Source of the DNA: Scatophagus argus
Taxonomy: Eukaryota > Chordata > Actinopteri > Scatophagidae
Direction: 5' to 3'
Assembly: GCF_020382885.2 (NCBI RefSeq)
Contig: NC_058501.1
Location: 4,898,001-4,962,000 of the forward strand
DNA: 64,000 nucleotides
The notes beneath the pieces are model-generated. The model was not told the origin of the DNA and ran no database searches. It saw only the letters and a list, made by a program, of their open reading frames with translations. Below are positions 1 through 32,992 of the stretch, piece by piece. Position 1 is the stretch's first letter. Every line of letters starts with the position of its first letter. The translations under genes were made by a program, and so were the position numbers.

Positions 1-646
1 CAGCAGGTGGCAACATGTTTTACACCAACCAGAGTACTGCCACCCAAAGCAGGCCTAGGATTAGCCGGGAGGGCTTTTTTGTTTGTTTGTTGTTTTTTTG
101 TCTTAAGTGTTGAATCAAGCCAATAAATGTTTAATTCATTACAGCCGTGCTAGTATGTGCTTATCTGCGCCAGAGCGCTCTTTCCACGCAACAGGATGCG
201 CACCTGTTCTCTTGTGATGCCTTAAAGTGCAGCTCGTGATGAAGAGTTTCGGTCTAGAAATAAAGTAGGCCTACTTTTGTGTTCATGCAGTTGATTTAAG
301 TTGAGTTTTTGCATAATCATATTTTAATATCTTAACCTACCGGTGATCCACCCGACAAAAATAAACTGGGAAACACTGCCTAGAAAACATTTAAAACAAA
401 CTATCCCAAAGGCTGTGTCTAGATGTAGGATATTCGTGACTAAATGCAATAAAAGTTACGTTTTCCGACTGCACTGGAAGGCAGCACAAACTCCTGATCC
501 GCCTCGGAAGCTTTGGGGAAGTTTGAGTTTCTCCTGAAGCGACAGGGCCGTGGGATGGGGTGATGTGACAAACAGCGGTCAAAAATGTGAACAAAGTCGG
601 AGTCACGATCAACAAATCTCTTTCCTCACTGAAGCATCAGGGAAAC
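1..646. other. Upstream region and 5' UTR of nipal2
   Basis: No coding exon is recognisable here. The last 100 bases or so before the nipal2 start are probably its 5' UTR. Short open frames at 343-615 on both strands lack any family resemblance and are taken as chance. No TATA box stands out. Confidence 0.5.
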
Positions 647-21654
<21,008 letters not shown>

Positions 21655-23263
21655 GACCTGCTCCATCTGTTAGGAGTGTAATTTCATGAATCTCTGTGTG
21701 CATGCTTCTTTCTGTGTACTTCAGTGATATCTCTATTTATAGAAATACACGGTAGGCATCGATTCAAACCAGTGCCAGCTGAGCGGCAGTATTGGTGGCC
21801 ATATTGGTCTGTTTATGTCAAAAGTGGCAAGTGTTCGTTTGGATTTCAGTGTTTCTGCTGAATTAACAGTATTTCCAGCAGGAAATAGTCATTAGGAATA
21901 ACTGGTGAGGAAAAATTGAGTTTAAATGAAACACATTTAGTGTTTAATTTTTTTTTCAAATCTCTAGGAGGTCACTATGTCAAATGCCCTCCACTAAAAC
22001 ATATGTATTATGTTAATCAGTTGAATAAATTGGTGTGTGTATGATCACTTGTCAAGAAACAAGGACAAAATCTGATGTTTCAAAAATCTGCAGTTTTCAT
22101 GTCATATTGCAAACTAAGTGCACTACTGCCCTCTGATGGTGGGGGAAGCTCAAAGTTGATCAGTAATCTTAGTACGGGTGTTCAGCTGAAGTGGAGTGAA
22201 TTCATGTGATTTGAAATCACAGTAATTCAGTGGTAGTTGTACAGATCTTCCCTTGTGGTTGATCAGTTTAGGTTGCTCATTTTATATATTGCAGGTTTCA
22301 TCCATGTGTGAAATTACTTGCACGTACATCCATCTGAAACCTGTTTCCATGGAGTTGTAATATAACTTGTCTAAAAAGCACTAATGCCCAGCCTCCCTGC
22401 CTTTATTTACCTCAAATAAACCTCAGACTACATACTCAACTGCACCAAACTTTAGTGTTGCCAGGCAACAAAACTCTTATCTGCCACCTACACATTATGG
22501 GATGTGTGGGAAACCAGCATTCATGCTACTGTAACTATAAAAAGAAAGAATGCATGTTCAAGTTTCTGTTGTTCAATGCAATTGCTTGGAATGCAAATGC
22601 AATGCTTAATGTAAATTTCAGTGCTGGCAGTTAAATTATTACTTGTATGACTTCACATGATAGAAGATGACAGTAAATATCTGCAGAGTATATTTTGTTA
22701 AGTGCAGTATGGGTATTTTATTAGCTTGTTTTCAACCAAAAAGATGATTGCAGTGGCATGTTTAAAGAGAAACTGACACTTTTCTTGAATTCAAACTCAT
22801 TAATTTGACTTTTTGAAAATCATAATGGGCCACTAACACAAATACTCTTAATATCCTTAGACATAGAAGGGTGTAAAATAAGCCATAAATGAATTTATTT
22901 TGGAATCTAGTTGTTAAAAAGGCTGAACTAATCTCCAACTAAAACCAAGGCCTTCATTCATTTGCAGTATTTAAATGATCCCTTTGCGGAGCACAAAGGC
23001 AAAAAAAATAAGGATGTCTCTTCCCAGAGTAAAATACTCACAACTAAAAATTCTCTTTTCAGCAGCACTACCAGGTAGGCTGTAGTCAAGCCCCATGCGT
23101 GCCATTTAGTCTTCAACCAACACTGATGGCACAGTCCAAGAAAGCACTGATCAAGGCACAGGGATGACACAGTTAATGAAGCTTCGTGTGACTTACTGAC
23201 ATAATGATCTTTTTCCATTAACCAAAAATTCAGTGCTTTTCGGAAGTTTTGCATAAAGCTCAA
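21655..23263. other. Convergent nipal2/pop1 3' region
   Basis: Holds the nipal2 3' UTR, with candidate AATAAA signals at 22024-22029 and 22415-22420, and the pop1 3' UTR, with a minus-strand AATAAA at 22894-22899. No further gene was recognised. Confidence 0.6.
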
Positions 23264-26200
23264 TCAGACCTCTATGTTGATTTTAGCAAAGCGGTAGTGT
23301 AGGGAGGTGGGGTTACGCAGCAGCAGCACTCCTCTGTGTTCCCGTGGCTGGTTGACGAGGGTGTGAAGGAGACCGGCAACACTGACAAACCCAAGAGCTT
23401 CCCCACAGCCCGCAGACAGGGAGAAGTCGCCCTGAGTGACCCAGCCTAGAGTCACCCGGGAGCAGTGAGAGGTGACACTTGGCAGAGGATCTATCCACAG
23501 CCCGAAGATGAGGTCCGAGGAAGACTGGGAGGATGATTTGGGGTCTTCAGATGTGGTAGGGTTTTGTTCAGAGGCAGAGGGAAGGTCCGTCTCTTTGCCA
23601 CCGGTCTTAGAAGGCTCAGAGGAAGTAGCAGCTTTCTTATGGCCCTTCTTACTGCGTTTAATTCTGCTCTTAAAGTGGTCTCTGTGCAGAGGCTCCTGGG
23701 GGCCGCTGTGGCCAGGCCCTTTTTTCAGCAACTGCAGGTCCTCTGCAGTTGGCACACACACCATGGCATGGAGCTCTGGTTTGCCCTTGAACAACAGCGA
23801 CAGACGCACCCACACCAAACTCATTCCATGTGATGTTAGAAACGATGTTGCAGCTGAACGCTCGAGAGGTGGCACCTCGCCCACGCGGCATGGCCTTTGA
23901 CCTTTAGATGTCGTAGGTCTGCACCAACCAGAGAGCAGCCTCAGTGACTTTCTGTTCCTAGGAAGCATTGAAACAACAAATATGCATTTACAGCGAGCTA
24001 TTCATGATCAAAAGAAAAGCATTTTCATTGGCCCCATTAAGCACCCTGAGAGACATAAAATTTGGTTAAAGAACATTTTTTAATTCCTAATGCTGAAAAC
24101 AAAAAGGCAGCCAGTGGACAGTGAAAATCCATCCAATTTTTTTCCCATAAAGTTAGTCATTACTCAAAGCTTGTGTGATGGTTTTATGAGGATAGATGCA
24201 ACTCTTCCCCTCTACTAATCTCTGTGATGTATTGCAGCAATTTAAGGCTGGATGTACTTTGGGTATTCTCATCAGGGACATTATGATGAAAGGGAGGTAG
24301 ACTAGAGAAGCACCATGCATCAAGTCTGTCAAAAGCTGTGCTGGGGTGACTTAATAAAAAATAGGAAAGGAGGAAGTGATGATTGGAGCCCAAAACTCCC
24401 AAAACAGTGCACATTTCAGCTCAAGGGACCTTTAAAAGTCAACTGCATTAATATTGTTAGAAGTATGTTAAATGCCTGAAGGGAACATGGTGTAAACCTA
24501 CAGTGGGTGTGTGTGTTTCAGTCAATACCGGTATGAGTTTATTTTCACAATAAAGCAAAGGAGAAGAAAGAAAACTGAATAAATGTTATTATTACAGTAT
24601 AAATTACAAACAAAAGAAGTACAGACAAACATTTACCTCAGTACAGTGACACGACTCTGAGGCTTTGTTACGGTTATATCTCCATGGGATGTCATCTCCT
24701 CCTCCATCACTGCGTCAGCCTCTGTTGTGGTTTGGGCCTGGCCGTCTCCTTTCCTCTCCTCTCCCACTTCCCCCGAGATAAGCTCCCACTCCTCGGCCAG
24801 CTGTTGCCATGGGCAACGGAACGGTGCCAGATAGCCATGTTTAATGTAATTGGTCCTTTTGGTGGGCGGACGCCTACAGAAGAGGTCAGAAGGTCAAACC
24901 CTTGTCAAACTGTTGGGGCAACCCTGACAATTTACATAACAAATCATGACTGCTGAGCAGCACATAGTAGTGAGGGAGCAGCATGCAGCCTTATTACCAT
25001 CTCATCTGCATGGTGGGAAAAGATCTGCATAATGGAAATTAACTGGGGTCAGAGCTCTGAGTGCTTCTCTCTATCAAAACATCTAATCCACTGACATTTT
25101 CTCCACTTACTTAGGCTTCAGGCAAATGAGTATTATCTTTTCCAAGCAGGTGATTGCACATATTTTCATATGTAACAGACCAATACAAAGCAAGTGTTTA
25201 AAAGTGGTATTATTGTCGGTGTCACTGTTGCAAAATCAACCTGCTTGCCCTCCATTTTTCCTCAAGGCATCAGCTGGCAGCAACACAACACAAAAGTGTG
25301 AGTTTATCTATTTATTTAGTCTGTAATGAAGACATGACAGCAGATAGAAAGGGTTCCAGGTTGCCAGACTGACTGGATCAGCCTTCGTTTTCCCAGAGGA
25401 TTTCGTGCCAGGTGGCAGACAGAATTACGTAGTGAAAATGAGGTTTATAGTGAACCAATCTAAACGCAGATGGCATCCTTATTATATAGCCATTACACTG
25501 TGCAGTCAAAATCTACTTCATAATTAAACCAAAGAAACTTGTCTTGCCATTTCAACTGAAAACACTTTCTCACAGTTTTAAGGGTCATTTCAAGTTTGCC
25601 AATGGTTCATTAAAAAAAATATATTGTTGAAACATGTCCATCAGTAAAATGGACCTAATATGTTCTGGCCAAGATCTTAAGATTCTGTTTTCTATCAGCA
25701 GGCTGAAATATAGTTACATGCCAAAATAATATTACAAGATACACAAAAGCTCTGGCAGCACAGGACGTCCCCGCTGAAAACAGCCCTGACCATGTTTCTG
25801 ATAATATAATGACATACCGCACTACGTTCTTCTCCTTCTCAATGTTCAAACTGACCTTTTGAATTTGTCCAGGAGCTCTGCCTCCTGCTCCTCCTGAAAA
25901 CGAACTCCAGCAGGGCAGTCTGGGTAATCATGGGGGAAGTGCGGGGCTCCTTTATTCTGAGAGTGTTTCAGACTCATGTTCAGCCCTCCAATGCGAACTC
26001 CTCTGTACACCTGGCAGAGGGAGAAATGAGGCAGGAAAGAGTAAACACTGAATTTTAGGGAACTTGGTATTATAAAGCAAACCCGAGGGCTTCAAGGCTG
26101 CCTTTAAATTTCAAGGTACATTTAACATATTTTCACAGTTTCTGTCCAAACAAAATGGAACCGCCCCAAAACATGAACAAGGCCTTCAAATCACAAAAAA

Positions 26201-29200
26201 AACAAAAAAAAAAACAACTTTCATCATCCACTGTATTCAATGCTATACACATACAGCCTCACAGCATCTTAAGTAGAAACCTACTCATTTTGAATAAAAG
26301 TCAGATGACCTATATCTTATGAAGTAGGTCTTATCACTATCTGTCATCATCTAGCTGATGTGTATTAATGTAAACAGTCTGTATTAAAATACGGCAAATG
26401 GTGCAGGTTTCACAACACATAAAACAGTTAAGAGAGGCAGCTGCTAATCGGGATGGAATGGATATTTTAACAGTATTTTCATCAAAGTTAAACCAAACCT
26501 AATTACTACTACTATAGGGAAACAAAATGACTCCAATTCACCCCTTCCTGGCAGAAATGAAAAGGGAAATTCAATCAAAAGCACTGTTTGTGCTACCCAC
26601 CAGTGGGACCCAGAAGGCCATGCCCCATCCTTTAGGAAGCAGCAGGTCCCATCCAGCACCCCAGGAGCTCATCTCATGTCCCACCTGTTTACCAGGCTGA
26701 TGAACCAGCAGGATTGGGACTCTCCCCTGCAGGGGGGTGGGGCTCAGCCTGGAGCCCGGCACCAGCACCTCACTTCTCATACGGTTCAACTCCTGTAGGC
26801 AGAAAATGTGAGAGGTAAGAGCAAGCTTATCTGTACTGTGAGAAATAAAAGTGTTAGCCAAAGACACAGAAGAAAACATTTAAGAGGGTAAATAAGGCAC
26901 ACACACTGAACAGTACGTTATGGCATTACTGTTGGTAAGAAAAAGAAAAAGAAAAATCAACCTGCTCTGATATTTTGTTATCAGTGACGTTATCACGGAC
27001 AGACTGCTCCCAAAGGTAACTCTGACAGCAGAGTTCAGTCACTCCTCGCAACATCAGTTCCCTCCTCTTGCCCTCGTTCACCTCTGAAACAAACACACAG
27101 CACACACACACACACACACACGGCATTCTCATGTATGACCAGCATCACTGAATCGCTCTGCGTCCCATTTACAAACCACTATTTAAATGAGTAGTGAACT
27201 GTCTACTCTTTAAAAAATACAATCAGTCCCTCGTTTGCATATTATTTACATATGATGCAGTGTAATTTATGCAGGCACATGGCTAAGGATAGTTTGGCAC
27301 AGCAAAATTTGCATAAACAACACAGAATGAAACACAGCAAAACATCAGCCTTGTTAAATTGTTCACAGTGAGCACTACATACAGCATATCTCAAAATTTT
27401 AAATGGGCTTAAAAGTGCTGCTTTGTCACAGAGCCTGATATTTTTTTCATTTGCAATGTAAATACTGTATATAACATATGGATGCTGTACCAAATAAAAG
27501 CTACAATAAAGAAATTATTAGCAAATTCTATATTTGTTGTAACTGAGTCTGGTAGTGATCAGGTTTGAACACAAAACAATGTGGTGAATAACAACCAACG
27601 TTTTGACATTCCAAAGTATTTCTAAATCTATACTCATTGTTTTCCTGCCTTTTTTTCTCAATTACTGATTTGAGGCTCAAGTCCACTCTGATCTGGACAG
27701 TCATTATAAATGATAATAGTGATAAACCAATCACTATCACCAAAGAAACCAAAGTGATGTACAAATATTAGATTTTTGAGATAAAAAAAAGAAAACTTGC
27801 TTGAAAAGGTGGGATTGTGGGATTTTTAGAAGAAGTCAGATTTTATGCATTTAGGCTTCAGTCTTAACATTTATGTTTACCTAAAAAACATCCTGCTGAT
27901 TGTCAAGATTGTGCAGTTGTTTTTAAGTCCCAGTGGATGTCAGCCAATGAGCAGCTCAGTTAAAAGATTCTTCTGTGAATCTCTCTCACGAAACCAGTCA
28001 CACCTCCTGCTGTTCTCTTTCTAATCCTGAGTAACGCTGTGAGGAGGAGACGGAGCCTTGGCCTCAGTTTCCAAAGGTTTTCATCATGTTGTGATTACAT
28101 GTCACCAACTTGAAGAACAGTCCTGGTTATGTTAAAGCCAGGCCTTATTATCCTGACTGTTTTGGCTGCTAATGCTGATAAATACTAATGAAAAGCAAGA
28201 AATATCTTATGTTATCTACATGTTTGCTGATGGTTGATTTTCAGTTTATGAAAGCGAGGCTGTAGATGTGTGTGGTCAAAAGTGTAAAATACGAGATGCC
28301 TTTTAAGGTGAATCAATGGAATTCTGTTCCTCTACAAAGCAAGGGACTAGCAAAGGGAACATTCATATCACACATAACAGATTGTAATTAAGATATTATC
28401 ATTGAAATGTCATTTTCCATGTTGACTTGTTTTTTGGATGTCACTGTAACTTAAAAAAAGATTTACAGTGAAGAGATTGACAAAATGATGATTAAAAAAA
28501 GAAAGATGAAGGCCTTGGTTGACAGCAACCCTTGCCCTTCATCTTTTCAGTTTCTCTTCATATGCAGCGAAACAGCTGTTGTCAGTCACTGAGGGTGTGT
28601 TTGGAGTACAGGGTCCTGCCAGGATTCGAACCTGGAACATCTGCATGGCCAGGCAGAGGCCCCCCAGAGCACAGAACCAGATGTGTACTCTGCAAACAAC
28701 CTCAGGACCAGAAACAACAGACTTATTCTGTGCATTAGATATGTCTTATTTAATGGTCAGGTTTCTGCTGACTTGTATGAAAAGGAACATTACGGCCATC
28801 TCCACAGTGTATGATGTACAAGTCCACATTAGAAAAAAAGAAAAGAGTGTATCTGTAAACTAATGTCCTCCACTGTGTGTCTGCTAGGTCAGATTTTACC
28901 TTGTGCCTGCTTTACACAGGGCAGAGCTTTAACCTTCTTTGTTGGTAACGTCAGCCTGGGGTCATCTACGGTCAGACCCAGCACTGTTCCTGAGGGGAGC
29001 TCTCCAGTAGAATAGATGCCTGGATGAATTGCACACTCATGGTTAAACACCTAACCAGATGGCAAAAGTAAGCACTACATGACAAAAAAACAATGATATT
29101 TTGATTAAAATAGAGAATAAAACAACAGACCTTTCAGTAAGCGATAGACCTCAGCTTGTTGATGGTGCAGATTCATCTTGTTTTCATCTTTGCAGTGCTC

Positions 29201-32200
29201 AGGCCACCAGAGGGAAGAGGGCTGGGATTTACTCATTTCCTTAAAAGCAAAAAAGAACTCAAATAAAAACACAGTTCTTCAGCAGAAACACAAATATATT
29301 CCAGAGGCTTCATGCTTTTCATGTTGCTACCACCATAATTCTTACATCACAGTCCGTAGCAGCTTCCAAAGTTTCTGCCAGAACAGAATGGGACTGAGGT
29401 CCAATCAGGCGATAGCGAACAATCTCCATCGTGAGATCACTGAAACAGATCCATGAGTGAAGAGCAAACAATTCAAATATTTACCATCACCATTTGCGAT
29501 GACAGTTATATATTCAACAAGCCAAATTTTTCTTCACTTTTCATCTCAATGATATTCAAATCTACACTAACTTTATAACGATTCCAGTTGAGCTCGACTT
29601 CCAGGTAACCGGGGTGTTAGGAGATCTGGTTCCATCTCCCAGGATCTTCTTGGCTGGAGGCCCATTGGCATCCTTAGAGGTTCGCTTTCTCTTGGTTCCA
29701 GTGACCTGCTTGGCCTCAGTGGTCTTTTCGGGATTAGGCTCTGGTTCTAGGGTGGGAGCAACCTTAGTAGGTGTCACCACTGGAACAACTGGAGGAACAA
29801 CTGCCTCAGAACACTGGCACACACTTTGTAACTCAGGAAGAAGGTCCTGCAATGGGCACACAGTCACTGGAATTAACCATTCTGCTGACTCTGTCTCTCC
29901 AATCATATCATATCTACTAATATATATATGTATCTTCTTATATATATACATATATATATGTGTGTGTGTATGTATAAAACACTGAATGCTGTTGTTTTCA
30001 TTTTTCATGATGCCAAGGGTTTTAGAAGTCATCAATAATCCATTACATTCCTAAAACACCCTGTACCTTTTTAACAGTGGGATGAGCCCAAATCCACAGC
30101 TGTCGGTGGGTTGAGCCTGGTGTACGGGGTCTCCAGAGGAAGGTAACAGGGCCCAGGGGCTGCAACGGGTACTGTCTCGCACTGTACATCACCACACTGC
30201 CCTGTCTTTGGCCTGACAGACTCAGCACTGCAGCAAATGTGGGACCTGAAAACACGCATTGCATGCATATAACCACAATTATTTACACTAAACGTTCTAA
30301 CTTTCACCACTGAAACATTTTGGAATCAAGTGCTGATCTACTCTTTGATCAGATGATTTGTCTCTTAACAGTATGAACCTTATGACTCAAAACACAGAGG
30401 AAGGATGCACGGAGAAACTTGGTCCACATCCCCAACATTTCTGAGTACTTTGATTAAAAAGACAGCATGTATTTGCGGTTGGGGTAGGGCGTGCTCTCAC
30501 CAATCTCCTTGCTTGTCAGCTGTGATAGAGAAGCCAGCAACTTGTCTTCCTCTCCCTGTAGCTCTATGCAGCAGTAGTAAGAAAGGTCCTGGGTCAACAA
30601 AACCAACACGCATTTTACTGGCATTGAAACACACTTAACTACAATCCCAATTTTGTAATAAAAACGAATGACAGCATACACAGCAATTTGGTACTGGTTA
30701 CCTGCAGCAGGCAGTGGCTGCTCATTGCCCTGTAACAAGGCCGGTAGCATTTGTATGTGGGTCTGTCCCCGAGGCAATAGCCCCACTTTTTAACCATGTG
30801 GAAACGCTTGGCATGCCAAATGTGCGTCTCCAGCCAAATGTTCTTCCGCTGTCTGCGGTTAAACTCCAGAAGCAGATTCCCATGCCGGCGGCGAGCCTTG
30901 CGGCTCTTGCTCTTTGCCTGTTCTTTTTTCTTCTTTGAGCCGCCCTGGAGGCTCTTCTCCCGCTGGAGGAGGAAGGAAACAGAAATGTCACTAAACATGA
31001 AAGATGTACTCAGAGAGGGAGAGTGATCAAGATGCTACCTGAATCCAGGCCTCACCATTCTGTTGGCCACATCTCTCAGTCTGCGAGGGAGCCGCTTGGT
31101 GTTGTGGCTCATTGCACGTCTTCTCATGTGTTTAGGCAGTGCTCCAAACACATGGCAGCTGCCCGTCGTCTTGGTGACGGCTTTCAGCATGGCGCTCACC
31201 TCTGCCGCCCTAGCCCTGGCAAAAGCTCCAGCTACAGACGTTGAAGAGTGATGTTGGGGGTGGTCAGTGAATTTCAAATGTCATTAAAGTGACAGAGACA
31301 CTGCAATTTGCATTTTATTAGATTTTCCATGATTAGTTTGTTCCATTTTGTGACTTTCTACACGGGACTAATGTTTACTTGAAGGACGGCAGACAAAACT
31401 ATAAATCTGAACCCAATAGCAATGGATCTAAAAATAAAATCTGATCATTTCCGATAAAAACTTTATTTGCAGTACGTAGTACAGTGTGAATTTGTAAGAG
31501 CAGAACAAGGTCTTTACCGGTGATGTACTTAGGCATCTCCTTGTCATAGTCTCCTCCATCTTTCGGATGTCCACGGACCCATCCACTCCGTTGTTGGTGA
31601 GGGTTCTTTGGCCTTTCTGTGGATGGATGGATGTCAGATGGACCATCATCACCACCTCCACCTGGGGAAAGATTTTCAAGGTGATCCCAAGCATAAATGA
31701 GAATGTCTCCACGGCAGGCAAAACTGACAACTCCATTGGGGCGACAGCCTCTACCTTTTTGTAATCTGATTATTTTAAATCTTGGATTTGTTTAAAGACA
31801 TAGTAAAAACAGAAATGCTATACGTCTTAAGGTGTTCTTGTACAGTACATTTACCCATTTATATGGTTCGGGCTAAAAACATCCATATTGCTAACGCGAT
31901 TCCAAAACAAATATGTGTTCCATGAAATCATTCTGAAGGAACTGACACAGAGTAAATCTGGGGTGGAGTGGTTTTAAATCATAGGAGGCCCCCCTCACAA
32001 GTTTATTACACTCTTAACGTGCCTCATGACTTTGTCACTGCCTTTATATGAATCCTGTTGACAAATACTGTGCCCTGTACTTAAAAGATGCAGACGCATG
32101 CAGCGTCAGGGATAAATTTTACATAGTGACATTGGCAGACTCTGTGAATCGCTGACCAAATTCAGAAACATAATGGACGACTGATCAGATAAACAGGGAA

Positions 32201-32319
32201 AGAACTGTACCGGTGACGGGGGTGTCTCCTCCGTTCCGTGGGTCGTTGGATGGGTACTGTACACTGACGGGCTGGTTTCTCATCTTCCTCTCCCTCATCT
32301 TCACTTTAGATGCAGACAT
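23264..32319 (-). CDS. pop1: POP1, ribonuclease P/MRP subunit, 15 exons
   Basis: Exons (minus): 32319-32211, 31661-31518, 31231-31056, 30962-30702, 30588-30501, 30245-30067, 29846-29572, 29439-29346, 29239-29131, 29019-28900, 27083-26962, 26792-26601, 26010-25856, 24873-24638, 23957-23264. About 984 residues; human POP1 is similar in size. POP1 is the large protein scaffold of nuclear/nucleolar RNase P and RNase MRP, needed for tRNA 5' processing and pre-rRNA cleavage. Seen: basic N-terminus ([15 protein letters not shown]); POP1 core with [33 protein letters not shown] and SYYCCIEL; the basic insert [25 protein letters not shown]-type [19 protein letters not shown]-terminal [20 protein letters not shown] and the closing [10 protein letters not shown]. 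Exon 10 starts most plausibly at the AG before 29019, which restores [14 protein letters not shown]. My base count across exon 14 is one short of the phase needed by exon 15, so that junction should be rechecked. Confidence 0.96.
26793..28899 (-). other. pop1 introns 10-11 and intervening sequence
   Basis: Apart from exon 11 (26962-27083) this holds a CA microsatellite near 27101-27121, a tRNA-like segment at 28612-28709, and otherwise unremarkable AT-rich intron. Confidence 0.5.
28612..28709 (-). other. tRNA-like segment (probable pseudogene or SINE remnant)
   Basis: On the minus strand a 7-bp acceptor-like pair (GGTCCTG with CAGGACC) encloses a perfect T arm (CCAGG-TTCGAAT-CCTGG) with a consensus B box. 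A 5-bp ATCTG/CAGAT helix sits where the anticodon stem should be. Total length is 98 nt, with a loop of about 34 nt and no convincing D arm. It lies inside pop1 intron 10. More likely degenerate than a working tRNA gene. Confidence 0.3.
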
Positions 32320-32992
32320 TTTCTACATTAAACAAAAACACGCGTTTGAGACGGCAGCTGTTAGTCTCGTTGCTAGCTAAATAAAAAGCGGACACTCCAA
32401 ACATACATGAGTTACCGATATTGCCAACGTCAGCTAGCTAACGTTATTCCACGTAAAGTTGTGGTCTTCGTTTAATTAACAAAAAAAGAAACATGTATAA
32501 AATTGTTACGCAACATGAGTTCACCTCTAGATTTCCCAGTATGCTCGCACATCAAGCACTTTCTGAAAATGTAAGGGTTTGCTCATTTCCCCGTTAGCTA
32601 CCATGTGAGTTTTCGCACGCTGGTTGGAGCATTGTTTGCTTCCGGATATGTGCTGTTCGTTGCATTTGTAGGGTAACGGCGCAGCTTAAAGTTATCATGT
32701 TAAAACAACCGAATTTCTCATTGAAATTATGTTTTCTTTTCTCACGTCAAGTCTTGATATGAACATGTGATATTTAAATATATCCAGTATTATTATATCC
32801 ATTACTATATTCAATAGTACAACAAAGGAAAATTTAAAAAAAAAAAACATTTGCGCATCTACAACCACCTTTACAGTAAGGCTGTAAGGCGTTAGTACGT
32901 CGTTCAGTGCCTTTGCAGCCCTTCCTTGTTCTTGCTCACTGATCTGTTGCAGCGTTTGTTTCCTTCACTTGGCTTATTTCATATTGACTAAA
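32320..32992. promoter_or_regulatory. Likely bidirectional pop1/rida promoter
   Basis: The start codons of two divergent housekeeping genes are about 670 bp apart, with no repeat or other gene between. Both 5' UTRs and both transcription starts must lie here or in unseen upstream exons. No TATA box was recognised. Shared promoter function is inferred from layout only. Confidence 0.5.

Noticed and set aside
23472..23900. 142-codon + strand open frame
   Set aside because: Antisense shadow of pop1 exon 15.
29020..29055. Alternative pop1 exon 10 start at the AG before GTGTTTAACC
   Set aside because: Gives a stop in the phase required by exon 9. The AG before 29019 keeps phase and the POP1 consensus.
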